Counted from the first letter of the stretch, positions 29,462 to 38,228 are shown. The stretch is 64,000 bases of DNA from Paracoccaceae bacterium (GCA_007692585.1 REBU01000036.1:1-64000), one strand, 5' to 3'. Notes: generated by a model from the letters alone, not told the origin. Made by a program: numbers and translations.

Positions 29462-30850
29462 TCAGGGCAGGTGGGGCATATTCTGTCCCAGCCGCTCCAA
29501 TGGATCAACGACGATGCGAGGCAAGGACCAGATCAGTGTGATCTGTGCGCCCTTGGCCCGACCCTCGCCGGGGGCGTCTTCTTCGGCGGGATCGGCATTG
29601 GTGAAATCCAGCACCGCCCCGGAACGCTCCAAAAGCGTCTTGGCGATGAACAGGCCCAACCCCATCCCCTCGTAATCGGGGCGCTGGCGCAGCCGACCGG
29701 GGTCACGGCGGTTGCGGATGAAGGGCTCGCCGATGGAGCCGAGGATCTGCGGTGCAAAGCCCGGCCCATCATCAAGGATGCGGATGCTCAGATGCTTGTC
29801 GGTCCAGCGCGCCTGCACCCAGACGTCGGCATGGGCGAAATCCACTGCGTTCTGGATCAGGTTGCGCAGCCCGTGAATGATTTCGGGACGGCGCTGGATC
29901 ATGGGCTGGTCAGGCGCACCACCCGTGCCGGGAATGGTCAGGAAATGCACGCGTTTGCCGCGCGCGAGATGTGGCTCGGCAGCTTCCATCAGCACGGCTT
30001 CGATGGGGGCGCGGCGCAGATGCGTGTCCTCCTTGCCCGCCCGCCCCATCGAGCGCAGGATGTCGCGGCAGCGATCGGCCTGTTGCGACAGGATCAGCGC
30101 ATCCTCGGCCAGTTCGGGTTGGTCGCGCAATTCCGTCACCAACTCGGAGGCGATCAGCTTGATGGTCGCAAGCGGCGTGCCCAGTTCATGCGCTGTGGCC
30201 GCGATGACCCCGCCCAGATCGGTCAGCTTCTGTTCGCGCGACAGCGCCATCTGCGCGGCCAGAAGTGCGTTGGCCAGTGATGTTCCCTCGGCGGCCACAC
30301 GATGCGCGTAAAAGGCCTGAAACAGGATGCCGATGACAATCGCGGCCCAGAAGCCAAAGGCAAAGAGTGGCGGTACGACCAGTGCCGTGCCATCGTGGAA
30401 GCGCAGAGGCTGGTAATTCAGCGCAATCAGCGTCACCAGCGCAATGGCGATCGATGAAAGGATCAGCGTCGAGCGCGGCCTGAGTGCCATGGCCGAGACC
30501 GCGATGGGCGCGAGGATCAGCAAACTGAAGGGGTTGGTGATCCCGCCAGTCAGATACAGCAGACAGACCAGAAGCGCGATGTCGAAAAGGAAGGTCAGGA
30601 AGGCCTCGGTTTCCGAGAGGCGCTTGGTCTGCGGAAACAGCAACAACGATGTCAGGATCGAAAGTGCCGCCGCCCCCATCACCAGCCAGACCAGCGGCGC
30701 CTCGTATTGCAGCCCGAAATAGAGCTGCGCCACAAGTACCGCGCCCGCCTGTCCGCTCAGCGCCAGCATACGCACATAGGTCATTGTGCGCAGGCGCACC
30801 CAGTCGCCGCGATGGTCTTGTGAAATTTCGCCAAATGCAGGTGAAGTCAT
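29462..30850 (-). CDS. regB: Redox-sensing histidine kinase RegB/PrrB/ActS
   Basis: Membrane sensor kinase of the global redox regulator RegBA, 462 residues with six predicted helices in the first 185 residues. The ubiquinone-binding heptapeptide GGITNPF (102-108), phospho-acceptor H221 (TAHELGTPL) and redox-active Cys (C261 in ADRCRDILRSMG) are all present, followed by N-box (NLIQNAVDFA) and G-box (DDGPGF, GMGLGLFIAKTLL). These match the Rhodobacter RegB features, so redox sensing is probably intact. ATG at 30850 is chosen; another lies at 30880. It is divergent from senC and regA, the classic arrangement. Confidence 0.95.
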   Translation of the reverse strand: MTSPAFGEISQDHRGDWVRLRTMTYVRMLALSGQAGAVLVAQLYFGLQYEAPLVWLVMGAAALSILTSLLLFPQTKRLSETEAFLTFLFDIALLVCLLYLTGGITNPFSLLILAPIAVSAMALRPRSTLILSSIAIALVTLIALNYQPLRFHDGTALVVPPLFAFGFWAAIVIGILFQAFYAHRVAAEGTSLANALLAAQMALSREQKLTDLGGVIAATAHELGTPLATIKLIASELVTELRDQPELAEDALILSQQADRCRDILRSMGRAGKEDTHLRRAPIEAVLMEAAEPHLARGKRVHFLTIPGTGGAPDQPMIQRRPEIIHGLRNLIQNAVDFAHADVWVQARWTDKHLSIRILDDGPGFAPQILGSIGEPFIRNRRDPGRLRQRPDYEGMGLGLFIAKTLLERSGAVLDFTNADPAEEDAPGEGRAKGAQITLIWSLPRIVVDPLERLGQNMPHLP

Positions 30851-30982
30851 GGTGTTATCCCTGCGCTGGTCGGGGGGCATGGGGGCAAACCGGGGCGTCT
30901 TGTCACAGTTGTGCTATGCGGGATTGTTAGAGCGCAAGCCATGGGGCATCAAGGGGCGTTGCGCGCAATCGGGGATTTCCGC

Positions 30983-31603
30983 ATGATTCGTCTATATTCG
31001 GTTCTGGCACTTGGCTTCATCGCGGCACTGCTCGGCGGACTTGGATACATGATGTATAGCGGCGCGCCGTCGGGCGATTTCGCGCAATGTCGCGGAACCT
31101 CGATCACCGGGGGGGCAGGGGCCATCGGCGGGCCGTTCGAACTGGTCAATCACAATGGCGAGATCATGACCGATGCCGATTTCGCGGACCGTCCGACGCT
31201 GATCTATTTCGGCTACACGTTCTGCCCGGATGTCTGCCCGCTCGACACGGCACGCAACGCGCAGGCGGTCGATCTGCTGGCAGAACGCGGGATGGAGGTC
31301 ACGCCCGTCTTTGTCTCGGTCGACCATGAGCGCGACACGCAGGAGGTGCTGGCCGAATTCGTGCGCTTCATGCATCCGCAGATGATCGGCCTGACCGGCT
31401 CCGAAGCGCAGTTGCGCGACGCGGCGCGTGCCTACCGCGTCTATTTCGCGCGCCAGGACACGGAGGACGAGTTTTTCCTCATCGATCATTCGACCTTCAG
31501 CTATTTCCTGCTGCCTGGCCATGGCTTCGTGGACATCATCCGTCGCGATCAGTCCCCCGAGCAGGTTGCGGACACGCTGGCCTGTTTCATTCAGAACGCC
31601 TGA
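30983..31603 (+). CDS. senC: SCO1/SenC/PrrC family copper chaperone-like protein
   Basis: Membrane-anchored periplasmic protein of 206 residues that in this family helps copper delivery to cytochrome c oxidase and affects RegBA signalling. N-terminal anchor (VLALGFIAALLGGLGYMMY), then the thioredoxin-like fold with the metal-binding CPDVC (C81, C85) and H169 (LIDHSTFSYFLLPGHG). GGGGAT precedes the ATG at 30983. It lies between regB (divergent) and regA (same strand, 65 bp downstream), exactly as in Rhodobacter. Confidence 0.95.
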   Translation: MIRLYSVLALGFIAALLGGLGYMMYSGAPSGDFAQCRGTSITGGAGAIGGPFELVNHNGEIMTDADFADRPTLIYFGYTFCPDVCPLDTARNAQAVDLLAERGMEVTPVFVSVDHERDTQEVLAEFVRFMHPQMIGLTGSEAQLRDAARAYRVYFARQDTEDEFFLIDHSTFSYFLLPGHGFVDIIRRDQSPEQVADTLACFIQNA

Positions 31604-31668
31604 GCGAAACGGAAATTGACCTGCGACCTGCTGCGCTCTACTTGTCAGGCAGCAACAAGAGCGCGAAG

Positions 31669-32232
31669 ATGACGACAGACCCTGTGACTGACCTCGACCT
31701 TGGCCCGGATGCATCGCTGCTTCTGGTCGATGATGATGAAGTATTCCTCAAGCGCCTCGCACGGGCGATGGAAAAGCGCGGCTTTGCGGTCGAAACGGCG
31801 GGCTCCGTTGTGGCTGGAATGGCCATCGCCAAGGCCCGCCCGCCTGCCTATGCCGTGGTTGACCTGCGGCTGGAAGATGGAAACGGGCTTGATGTGGTCG
31901 AAGCCCTGCGCGCGGTGCGGGAAGATGCGCGCATCGTCGTGTTGACGGGCTATGGGGCAATCGCCACGGCGGTCGCGGCGGTCAAGATCGGGGCGACGGA
32001 TTACATCTCGAAACCGGCCGATGCCGAAGATGTGGTGCGCGCGCTGCTGTCTCGCTCGGAAGATGCGCTGCCAGAGCCGCCCGAAAATCCGATGTCGGCC
32101 GATCGTGTGCGCTGGGAGCATATTCAGCGCGTGTATGAGCAATGTGACCGCAATGTGTCTGAGACGGCGCGCCGCTTGTCGATGCATCGCCGCACGCTGC
32201 AGCGTATCCTTGCCAAGCGGTCGCCCAAATGA
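31669..32232 (+). CDS. regA: Response regulator RegA/PrrA/ActR
   Basis: DNA-binding response regulator of the RegBA system, 187 residues. Receiver domain: acidic pocket D21-D23, phospho-acceptor D65 in VVDLRLEDGNGLDVVEAL, and K115 in SKPADAED. A proline hinge (PEPPENP) leads to the Fis-like helix-turn-helix (SETARRLSMHRRTLQRILAK), nearly identical to that of Rhodobacter RegA. ATG at 31669 gives the family's length; the frame is open from 31642. RegA controls photosynthesis, carbon and nitrogen fixation and respiration genes in relatives; targets here may include the nearby petABC, which is inference. Confidence 0.96.
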   Translation: MTTDPVTDLDLGPDASLLLVDDDEVFLKRLARAMEKRGFAVETAGSVVAGMAIAKARPPAYAVVDLRLEDGNGLDVVEALRAVREDARIVVLTGYGAIATAVAAVKIGATDYISKPADAEDVVRALLSRSEDALPEPPENPMSADRVRWEHIQRVYEQCDRNVSETARRLSMHRRTLQRILAKRSPK

Positions 32233-32263
32233 GCGCGGCGCCAAGATCCGGCCCGCTGTCGTG

Positions 32264-32632
32264 ATGCGGCCCTGCGCCCTGCGCGTTGTTTTGCTGCTGT
32301 CTGTGCTTGGGCTGTCGGGCTGTGCACATCAAACATGCCTCCGCGCCGCAGAAGCGGAACTGCGTGCGCTTGATGCTCAGATCGCTGAGAGCGAACAGGC
32401 ACTCGCGCGGGGCTTTCGGGTGACACTGGCAACAGAGCCGCGCACAGTGCTCAACATCTGCGCATGGCCGCGCGAACCGGTGCTGTTTTGCACCACCCAC
32501 ACGCCCGGACAGCGTGCGACCCGAATCAATGTCCTGCCCGTCGCCGAAGAAGCGCGTCTGGCTGAGTTGCGGCGCGAACGCGCGCGGCTTGTGGTTGTCA
32601 CAGCAGACCGTGTGGCCGCCTGTCCGGCATGA
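32264..32632 (+). CDS. Small putative lipoprotein
   Basis: A 122-residue protein with a lipoprotein signal (VVLLLSVLGLSGC, Cys19 would be lipidated) followed by an Ala/Glu/Leu-rich helix (CLRAAEAELRALDAQIAESEQALARG) and a second helix near the end (EEARLAELRRERARLV), with Cys-containing middle. No ribosome site is evident at ATG 32264; GTG 32261 is an alternative. It begins 31 bp after regA and ends 33 bp before the convergent MarR gene. No family recognised. Confidence 0.7.
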   Translation: MRPCALRVVLLLSVLGLSGCAHQTCLRAAEAELRALDAQIAESEQALARGFRVTLATEPRTVLNICAWPREPVLFCTTHTPGQRATRINVLPVAEEARLAELRRERARLVVVTADRVAACPA

Positions 32633-32665
32633 GCAAGAAGACGCGCCGCGCGGGCTGAGCGCGGA

Positions 32666-33166
32666 TCAGGCGCGCGCAGCGTAGCGGGGCGCAGACGGTT
32701 CGGGCAGCTCTTCCAGCGCATCCATGCTCTGCACGGTGTCGCGCAACTCGTTGAGAAGATCCAGCAGCGTATCAAGTCGGTCCGGACCGAACGCGTCGGC
32801 AAGGCGTTGGTATGACGGCTCCGAGATTTCGACCACATGCTGAAACAGCGCCCTGCCTTGCGATGTCAGCCGCACCATATGGCGGCGTCCATCGTCACAG
32901 GCGACCTGCGAGATCAACCCACGCTGAGACAGGCTGCGGAAGATCCGTGTCAACGAGGGCGGCAGGATCACGCAGCGTTCGGCCAGTGTCTTCGCATCCA
33001 GCGCATCCGCTTCGGCCAATGCGCGGATCACGCGCCACTGCGGCATGGTCAGGTCGTGGATATCGATAAAGGGTTTGAACAGCCGCATGGTCGCTTCGCG
33101 CGAGCGCAGAAGCGCGATGGGCAGGGACTTCTCAAATTTCCGCAGACAGGGGGTGTTGGTTGTCAA
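32666..33166 (-). CDS. MarR family regulator, HpaR-like
   Basis: Winged-helix repressor of 166 residues. The pattern SLPIALLRSREATMRLFKP and QWRVIRALAEADALDAKTLAERC...LPPSLTRIFRSL is that of HpaR, which controls homoprotocatechuate degradation; no hpa genes are in the window, so only the family is claimed. The start is a TTG at 33166, supported by GCGAGG at proper spacing; the first internal ATG (33088) would remove the conserved N-terminal helix. Convergent with the lipoprotein gene and divergent from gapR. Confidence 0.87.
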   Translation of the reverse strand: MTTNTPCLRKFEKSLPIALLRSREATMRLFKPFIDIHDLTMPQWRVIRALAEADALDAKTLAERCVILPPSLTRIFRSLSQRGLISQVACDDGRRHMVRLTSQGRALFQHVVEISEPSYQRLADAFGPDRLDTLLDLLNELRDTVQSMDALEELPEPSAPRYAARA

Positions 33167-33289
33167 AACAGCCTCGCTTTACGAACTCTGCCGACAGTAA
33201 CAATCCTGCGGTTCGTTTCAAATGAAAATTAATTAACCTTGGGTCAACTTCTCGACAGGCATCGGTTCTGTCTCTCGTCTCTGAAGATC

Positions 33290-33343
33290 ATCGGCCCAAT
33301 GGCACACCTGCTCTTGCATGCGACTGGCCGATTGGGCAAGAGC
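33290..33343 (+). promoter_or_regulatory. Structured leader upstream of gapR with competing stems
   Basis: Three complementary arm pairs overlap here: ATCGGCC/GGCCGAT (33290-33296, 33326-33332), GCCCAAT/ATTGGGC (33294-33300, 33331-33337) and GCTCTTGC/GCAAGAGC (33310-33317, 33336-33343). The first two exclude each other and the last two interleave like a pseudoknot. It ends about 50 bp before gapR. A regulatory leader is possible. Confidence 0.4.
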
Positions 33344-33393
33344 TTTGAGCCAAGGGCCCCTTGCGGGCTCATCAGAGAAAACAGGAGCAGAGC

Positions 33394-33651
33394 ATGAGTG
33401 ATATCACACAGGACGCTTACAACGTCACCGCAGACGAATTGCGCCAGTTCATCGAGCGGTTCGAGCATCTGGAAGCCGAGAAGAAGGATATCGCGGACCA
33501 GCAGAAAGAGGTCATGGCCGAGGCCAAGGGGCGCGGCTATGACACGAAAGTGCTGCGCAAGATCATTGCCATGCGCAAGCGCAAGCCTGATGAGATCGCC
33601 GAAGAAGAAGCTGTGCTCGAGCTCTATAAAGCCGCCCTGGGCATGGAATAA
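33394..33651 (+). CDS. gapR: GapR family DNA-binding protein (DUF2312)
   Basis: Small nucleoid protein of 85 residues. In Caulobacter, GapR forms clamps on overtwisted DNA ahead of replication and transcription and guides topoisomerases. The sequence shows the long coiled helix (ELRQFIERFEHLEAEKKDIADQQKEVM) then the conserved AKGRGYDTKVLRKIIAMRKRK basic part and the C-terminal helix DEIAEEEAVLELYKAALG. AGGAG precedes ATG 33394. Monocistronic, with a potentially structured leader. Confidence 0.95.
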   Translation: MSDITQDAYNVTADELRQFIERFEHLEAEKKDIADQQKEVMAEAKGRGYDTKVLRKIIAMRKRKPDEIAEEEAVLELYKAALGME

Positions 33652-34048
33652 GCTGCTTTGCTGGCCGATATGCATCTGCGTATCGGCCTAGCCATCGGCA
33701 CGTGCGCCTGCATTGCTCCGCAGCAGGTTCTGGTCCTTGTGGGGTGTCATCTTCTCCAGCCCGCGCCGATCGGGGTGTCAACGCAGTCGCGTCGGGCGTC
33801 CTCTGCCATGTGTTCCGCAGACGGGAATGACTGTTGCAACGGCACGACATTGCCGCGCGCGTGTCATTTGATCGTCGCGCCCGCCCTAAGCCGTGCCGCC
33901 TCCGGGACCCTTCGGAAGGACGGTCCTTTGGAGCGGCGAGGCCCCGTGGCGGCGGTAGCGTGACCGCAAGCGGGCCATTGTGCAGACGCGCGGCACAACC
34001 GGGTTTTATGAAAATTGCTGTGTGCTGGTGGAACGCTGTTGTGCGGGA
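33652..34048. other. Non-coding gap rich in potential RNA hairpins
   Basis: This 397-bp stretch has no convincing gene; the open frame 33658-33963 has no recognisable protein features. It contains an 8-bp stem GGCCGATA/TATCGGCC (33663-33688) right after gapR, probably a terminator without U-run; a nested structure at 33896-33936 (outer CCG-CTCC/GGAGCGG, inner GGACC/GGTCC and CCTT/AAGG); and GCGGT/ACCGC (33952-33967). A small RNA is possible. Confidence 0.45.
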
Positions 34049-35281
34049 TTATGGTGCCGCGCGGCGTTCTGCGGTCAGGATGGCTTGCGGCCCCGCGCGG
34101 AGTGTCAGAACACCCGCAGGGCTGATATCGAACCCTGTCACCGCTTCGAGCGCGTCAAGAAAGCGCAGTTCGATATTGCGCAGATCCGCAGGGCAGGCCA
34201 GTCGCGTGGTGCCAAGTTCCCGAAAGGCCAGTGCAAACGCCTCGATCCGGGCGACACCGACATATCGATTACAGGTGCCGCGCCCGGAAATCGCATCGCC
34301 GCTGACTTCGATTGTCAGGTTGCGCAAGGTGTCGCGATCCAGTCGTTGACCGAGCAGCGCCGTGACCTGCCAGGCGCCGCCACCCAGCAGCGCGCGTGGA
34401 TCGCCCGCGCATCCCGCAGAAGTGATGTCTTGTTCCGCGCTCGTCAGATGTGCTGTGATCGGATAGATGAGATCCCCGTCCCGCAGGCGGCAGCGCTCTT
34501 GCGTCAGTCGCAACTGAAACGGGTCGCCCTGCAAGGTGATGGACCCGTCCCGCGGCGCAGAGACGCGCAGGCCGCGCGTCGCCAGCATCTGCGTGTCGAT
34601 GCCCGGAAGTGTGATCAGCGCTTCGTCGCGGTTCAGTTCGAACGCCCAGCTGAGATCCGTTGCCAAGGCGTTCAGCGGCAGCAAAGGCGCGAAAAGCGCC
34701 ACGCTGCACGTTTGCTGCGTGCCTTCGGGCGTCCCAAGGATAGCGCGGTTCCCTGTCATCGCCCAGTAGTGACCATCCGCAGTGATGAAGCGTTCGACTT
34801 CCTCGGCGGCGTCGTTTTCAGGGTCGGGGTCGAAGCGCATACGCTCATGATCCCGGATCAGCTCCAGCCCGCCGCCCACATACAGGATCTGATAAGGCCG
34901 CGCGGCTTCGCAATCCCAGACATCCGCGAAGCCGATCGCGAGATTGCGCGACAGGCCCATGCTGATCTCCAGCCCGATATTTCCGGCCAAAGGCGTATCC
35001 GGAGATTGCATCACGACCGTGCCATCCTGCACGACGCCTGCCTGGATCGTGTAGGCCGCGCGGGGCAGTGAAGGCAGCACAATACGCTGAGCGCGGACCC
35101 CCGCTGCCAGATCTTCGCGGATCGACAGCACAACCTCGCCTGTCGCATTGCGCATCATGATGACGGCTTCTGCCTCAGCGCCGACAGGTTCCGGCCATTC
35201 AAGTCGCACAGCCCCATCGCGCGCCTGTGCAGAAGACAGGCCCGACAACAGGATCAGAAAAAGCAACAAGACGTGGCGCAT
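34049..35281 (-). CDS. Secreted META (HslJ-like) domain protein
   Basis: Predicted periplasmic protein of 410 residues. Signal peptide MRHVLLLFLILLSGLSSAQA, an N-terminal beta-rich part of unknown family (residues 25-290, with several Cys), and a C-terminal META/HslJ domain from about residue 305 (WQVTALLG...GRGTCNRYVG...LAFRELGTTRLACPADL), with the typical G-CN--G motif. META domains occur in stress and motility-related lipoproteins; function is unknown. ATG 35281 follows GGGAGCTGAT. Stand-alone gene downstream of efp on the same strand. Confidence 0.82.
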   Translation of the reverse strand: MRHVLLLFLILLSGLSSAQARDGAVRLEWPEPVGAEAEAVIMMRNATGEVVLSIREDLAAGVRAQRIVLPSLPRAAYTIQAGVVQDGTVVMQSPDTPLAGNIGLEISMGLSRNLAIGFADVWDCEAARPYQILYVGGGLELIRDHERMRFDPDPENDAAEEVERFITADGHYWAMTGNRAILGTPEGTQQTCSVALFAPLLPLNALATDLSWAFELNRDEALITLPGIDTQMLATRGLRVSAPRDGSITLQGDPFQLRLTQERCRLRDGDLIYPITAHLTSAEQDITSAGCAGDPRALLGGGAWQVTALLGQRLDRDTLRNLTIEVSGDAISGRGTCNRYVGVARIEAFALAFRELGTTRLACPADLRNIELRFLDALEAVTGFDISPAGVLTLRAGPQAILTAERRAAP

Positions 35282-35354
35282 ATCAGCTCCCATCCGCCGG
35301 GATCGGGATCGCGTGATAGTGCCGTCAAACCATGAAGATCAAGTAACGATGGGG

Positions 35355-35918
35355 TCAGGCGCGTTCGCTGTACTCAAAGGTCTCGGTATTGACGACAATA
35401 TCCTCGTCCTGCCCGACAAAAGGCGGCACCAGAACGCGCAGACCATTGTCGAGAAGCGCAGGCTTGAAGCTGTTGGCCGCGGTCTGCCCTTTGACGACAG
35501 GTTCGGTCTCGACAATCTTGCACACGACTTTCTGCGGCAGGGCGACATTCAGCGCTTCTTCGCCATAATATTCAACAGTGACGGTCATGCCGTCCTGCAG
35601 GAACGGACGACGCTCGCCCAGGATCTCTGCATCAAGCTCGACCTGCTCGAAGGTCTCCATATCCATCACGACCAGACGACCGTCGGTTTCATAGAGAAAC
35701 TGCTGATCCTTCTGCTCCAGACGGACGCGCTCGACCTTGTCATCGGAGCGGAATCTTTCGTTGAGCTTGCGCCCGTCGCGCAGATTCTTCATCTCGACCT
35801 GCGCAAAGGCGCCGCCCTTGCCAGGTTTGACATGGCTGACCTTCACCGCAGCCCACAGACCGCCGTCATGTTCAAGCACATTTCCGGGCCTGATTTCGTT
35901 TCCGTTAATTTTGGGCAT
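35355..35918 (-). CDS. efp: Elongation factor P
   Basis: Translation factor that relieves ribosome stalling at proline runs. The 187-residue protein has the KOW-like N-terminal domain with Lys34 at the loop tip (KPGKGGAF), the site of beta-lysylation in EpmA-type systems, and two OB domains ending in [10 protein letters not shown]...[16 protein letters not shown] lies 9 bases before ATG. It is divergent from the DUF6280 gene. The modification enzymes are not in this window. Confidence 0.97.
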   Translation of the reverse strand: MPKINGNEIRPGNVLEHDGGLWAAVKVSHVKPGKGGAFAQVEMKNLRDGRKLNERFRSDDKVERVRLEQKDQQFLYETDGRLVVMDMETFEQVELDAEILGERRPFLQDGMTVTVEYYGEEALNVALPQKVVCKIVETEPVVKGQTAANSFKPALLDNGLRVLVPPFVGQDEDIVVNTETFEYSERA

Positions 35919-36043
35919 GGCGAAACCTTGTCAAAACCTTGGTATTTCTTCGATGACGCCTATATCGCGGGGAAGGTTGGTGCGCAAGAACAGGATCTTG
36001 CTCCTTCGGAGGCTGAGATATGCGATATGCGCATGGCAGGTAT

Positions 36044-36078
36044 GCTTTTTCGATGTAGCGAATCACACGCGAAAAAGC
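36044..36078 (+). promoter_or_regulatory. 9-bp inverted repeat in the efp / DUF6280 divergent gap
   Basis: GCTTTTTCG (36044-36052) and CGAAAAAGC (36070-36078) form a perfect stem around 17 nt. It lies 49 bp upstream of the DUF6280 start. It may be a regulator site or a leader hairpin; the absence of a U-run argues against a terminator. Confidence 0.45.
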
Positions 36079-36127
36079 GTAGTCAGCCTTGAGCGGTAAA
36101 GGCAATATAAGAACAAAGGAAACTGGA

Positions 36128-36451
36128 ATGTTTGATGCAGCGGATGGAACGGCGTTTACGCATGAGCAAGGCGCGCGTGCCCGCAAGTTGTTTGCAGCCG
36201 TAGTTCTGGCCGCACTGGATGACGCGATTGCAGACGACAAGAAATATGGCAACGGTCCTGAACAGATTGCACGTTGGGCCCGGTCGCGCGATGGTCGCGA
36301 AGTGCTCAGCTGTGCGGGCATTGACCCCAATGAGCGCGTGGTCTCTGGTCTGATGGAATTTGTCTCTAAAGGTGTGCGGACCTCGGTGGCTCTGTCGCGT
36401 GAGGAAAGCGAGCGGCGCAATGCAGCTGCGGCAGAAGCCGAAGCGGCCTGA
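36128..36451 (+). CDS. DUF6280-like small protein of Rhodobacterales
   Basis: A 107-residue soluble, mostly helical protein (MFDAADGTAFTHEQGARARK start, then KLFAAVVLAALDDAIADDKKYG, and an Ala/Glu-rich end). I recognise it as a small conserved protein type of Rhodobacterales; its function is unknown. AAGGAA precedes ATG 36128, while an earlier in-frame start at 36089 lies inside the leader. It ends at a strong bidirectional terminator. Confidence 0.75.
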   Translation: MFDAADGTAFTHEQGARARKLFAAVVLAALDDAIADDKKYGNGPEQIARWARSRDGREVLSCAGIDPNERVVSGLMEFVSKGVRTSVALSREESERRNAAAAEAEAA

Positions 36452-36477
36452 AATCGCGCGGATTTAGCGACTTATGC

Positions 36478-36507
36478 AAAAGGCCCTGCTGACCAGCAGG
36501 GCCTTTT
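36478..36507. terminator. Bidirectional intrinsic terminator
   Basis: A perfect 14-bp stem (AAAAGGCCCTGCTG at 36478-36491, CAGCAGGGCCTTTT at 36494-36507) lies between two convergent genes. The A and T tracts at its foot give a U-run on both strands, so it can serve the DUF6280 gene and the isomerase gene alike. Confidence 0.9.
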
Positions 36508-36514
36508 GCGTCTC

Positions 36515-37111
36515 TCAGCCGTGGACGCCCAGATGCGCGGCGAGAAATTCCAGCCGGTCCTGTCCCCAGAAAGATGCTTCCCCGACTTTGAAAAAGGGCA
36601 GGCCGAACACGTCAGCGGCCACGGCGTCCTCCAGATTGCGTGGATAGATCTCGGCCCCCTGCAACATGCCGCTGAAGGCCAGCCCGGGATCAAATCCTGC
36701 GGCAGACAGACAGTCGCGGATCACGTCATCTTCTGCGATGTTGCGCTCTTCTTCCCAGCAGGCGCGGGTCAGCGCTGTCACCAGCGCGGCCAGATCTCCC
36801 CCGCCGGTTTCCTGAGCCGCGATGATCGCGTAGGATGCAGGCGCAGGATTGGTCGGAAACCAGGCAGGCTGCAGCCTGATCGGCAGGCCGAGGCGCTCTG
36901 ACCAGCGCGCAAGCTCCTGCAGGCGGTAGGCTTTGCGGCTGTCATGGCGCTCGGCCAGCACCTTGCCGCCCGTGCGCTGAAACAGCGCTGTCGGATCGAC
37001 AGGCTTGTAGCGCAATGCGACCCCGGCGCGCGCGGCGATCTCGGCGGGGCGGGTGCCTGCCATATGGGTCCATGGAGAGATCGGGCTGAGATAGTAATCA
37101 ATCTGGGTCAT
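36515..37111 (-). CDS. DsbA-like 2-hydroxychromene-2-carboxylate isomerase family protein
   Basis: Glutathione-dependent isomerase-type protein of 198 residues with a thioredoxin/DsbA fold. It starts IDYYLSPISPWTHMAG, with Ser at the position that activates glutathione in HCCA isomerases instead of a CxxC, and has the closing GLPFFKVGEASFWGQDRLEFLA. Family members isomerise naphthalene-pathway intermediates, but many genomic copies have unknown roles. CAGGAGCG precedes ATG 37111. Single gene, divergent from prs. Confidence 0.87.
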   Translation of the reverse strand: MTQIDYYLSPISPWTHMAGTRPAEIAARAGVALRYKPVDPTALFQRTGGKVLAERHDSRKAYRLQELARWSERLGLPIRLQPAWFPTNPAPASYAIIAAQETGGGDLAALVTALTRACWEEERNIAEDDVIRDCLSAAGFDPGLAFSGMLQGAEIYPRNLEDAVAADVFGLPFFKVGEASFWGQDRLEFLAAHLGVHG

Positions 37112-37201
37112 TGGCGCTCCTGAGGGGCTGGCAGGCAGTTTGCAAGACCGTAACGGGGTGGTAAGCGGTGTCAACATTTGCGAATCTCGAAGGATGGCCC
37201 G

Positions 37202-38218
37202 ATGATCGAACGCTCTGAACCCAAGCTGATTGCCGGGAATTCAAACGCGCCATTATCAGCCGCCATCGCGCGACGCATGTCGCTGCATCGCGGTATGTCG
37301 GTCAGCCTTGTCGATGCGCGGGTCGAGCGGTTCAATGATGGCGAGGTCTTCGTCGAGGTGTTCGAAAATGTCCGCGGCGAGGACATGTTCATCATTCAGT
37401 CAACCTCGAAGCCCGCCAATGACCATCTGATGGAGCTTCTGATCATCGCGGATGCGCTCAAGCGCTCCTCGGCGGCGCGGATCACGGCGGTCATTCCCTA
37501 TTTCGGCTATGCCCGTCAGGACCGCCGCACCAAGGCGCGCACGCCGATTTCCGCAAAGCTTGTGTCGAACATGATCACCCAGGCCGGGATCGAGCGGATC
37601 CTGACGCTGGATCTGCACGCGGCGCAGATTCAGGGCTTTTTCGACATCCCGGTGGACAATCTCTATGCCGCGCCGGTTTTTGCGCTGGATCTGATGCATC
37701 ACTTCAAGGGGCGGCTGGACGATGTGATCATCGTCTCGCCCGATGTGGGCGGTGTGGCGCGGGCGCGCGAGCTTGCCAAACGGGTGGGCTGTGCGCTCGC
37801 CATCGTCGACAAGCGGCGCGAAAAGCCCGGCGAGATTGCGGAAATGACCGTGATCGGCGAGGTGAAGGGCAAGACCTGCATCATCGTCGATGACATCTGT
37901 GACACTGCCGGAACGCTCTGCAAGGCCGCCGAAGTGCTGATCGAGGCGGGGGCTACCGAAGTTCACAGCTACATCACCCATGGCGTGCTTTCTGGCCCTG
38001 CGGTCGAGCGGATCACCAAATCCGTGATGAAAACCCTCGTGATCACCGATTCCATCGCCCCCACCGAGGCCGTGAAATCCGCGCCCAATATCCGCATCGT
38101 GCCGACTGCGCCGATGTTTGCCCAAGGTATCCTGAACACATGGAAAGGCACCTCGGTTTCGTCGCTCTTTGACACTGAAACCCTGATGCCGATCTATGAA
38201 GGGCTCTACGGCAGCTGA
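37202..38218 (+). CDS. prs: Ribose-phosphate pyrophosphokinase
   Basis: Makes phosphoribosyl pyrophosphate from ribose 5-phosphate and ATP for nucleotide, His and Trp synthesis. The 338-residue protein has [10 protein letters not shown], the ATP flexible loop region [20 protein letters not shown], the metal His in [12 protein letters not shown], and the PRPP loop [22 protein letters not shown] precedes ATG 37202. Monocistronic and convergent with the nfeD-like gene (10-bp gap). Confidence 0.97.
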   Translation: MIERSEPKLIAGNSNAPLSAAIARRMSLHRGMSVSLVDARVERFNDGEVFVEVFENVRGEDMFIIQSTSKPANDHLMELLIIADALKRSSAARITAVIPYFGYARQDRRTKARTPISAKLVSNMITQAGIERILTLDLHAAQIQGFFDIPVDNLYAAPVFALDLMHHFKGRLDDVIIVSPDVGGVARARELAKRVGCALAIVDKRREKPGEIAEMTVIGEVKGKTCIIVDDICDTAGTLCKAAEVLIEAGATEVHSYITHGVLSGPAVERITKSVMKTLVITDSIAPTEAVKSAPNIRIVPTAPMFAQGILNTWKGTSVSSLFDTETLMPIYEGLYGS

Positions 38219-38228
38219 GCCGCGCCTG

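Noticed and set aside
33658-33963. 101-codon open frame after gapR
   Set aside because: Cys/Arg-rich, no ribosome site, and it covers predicted hairpins; more likely non-coding.
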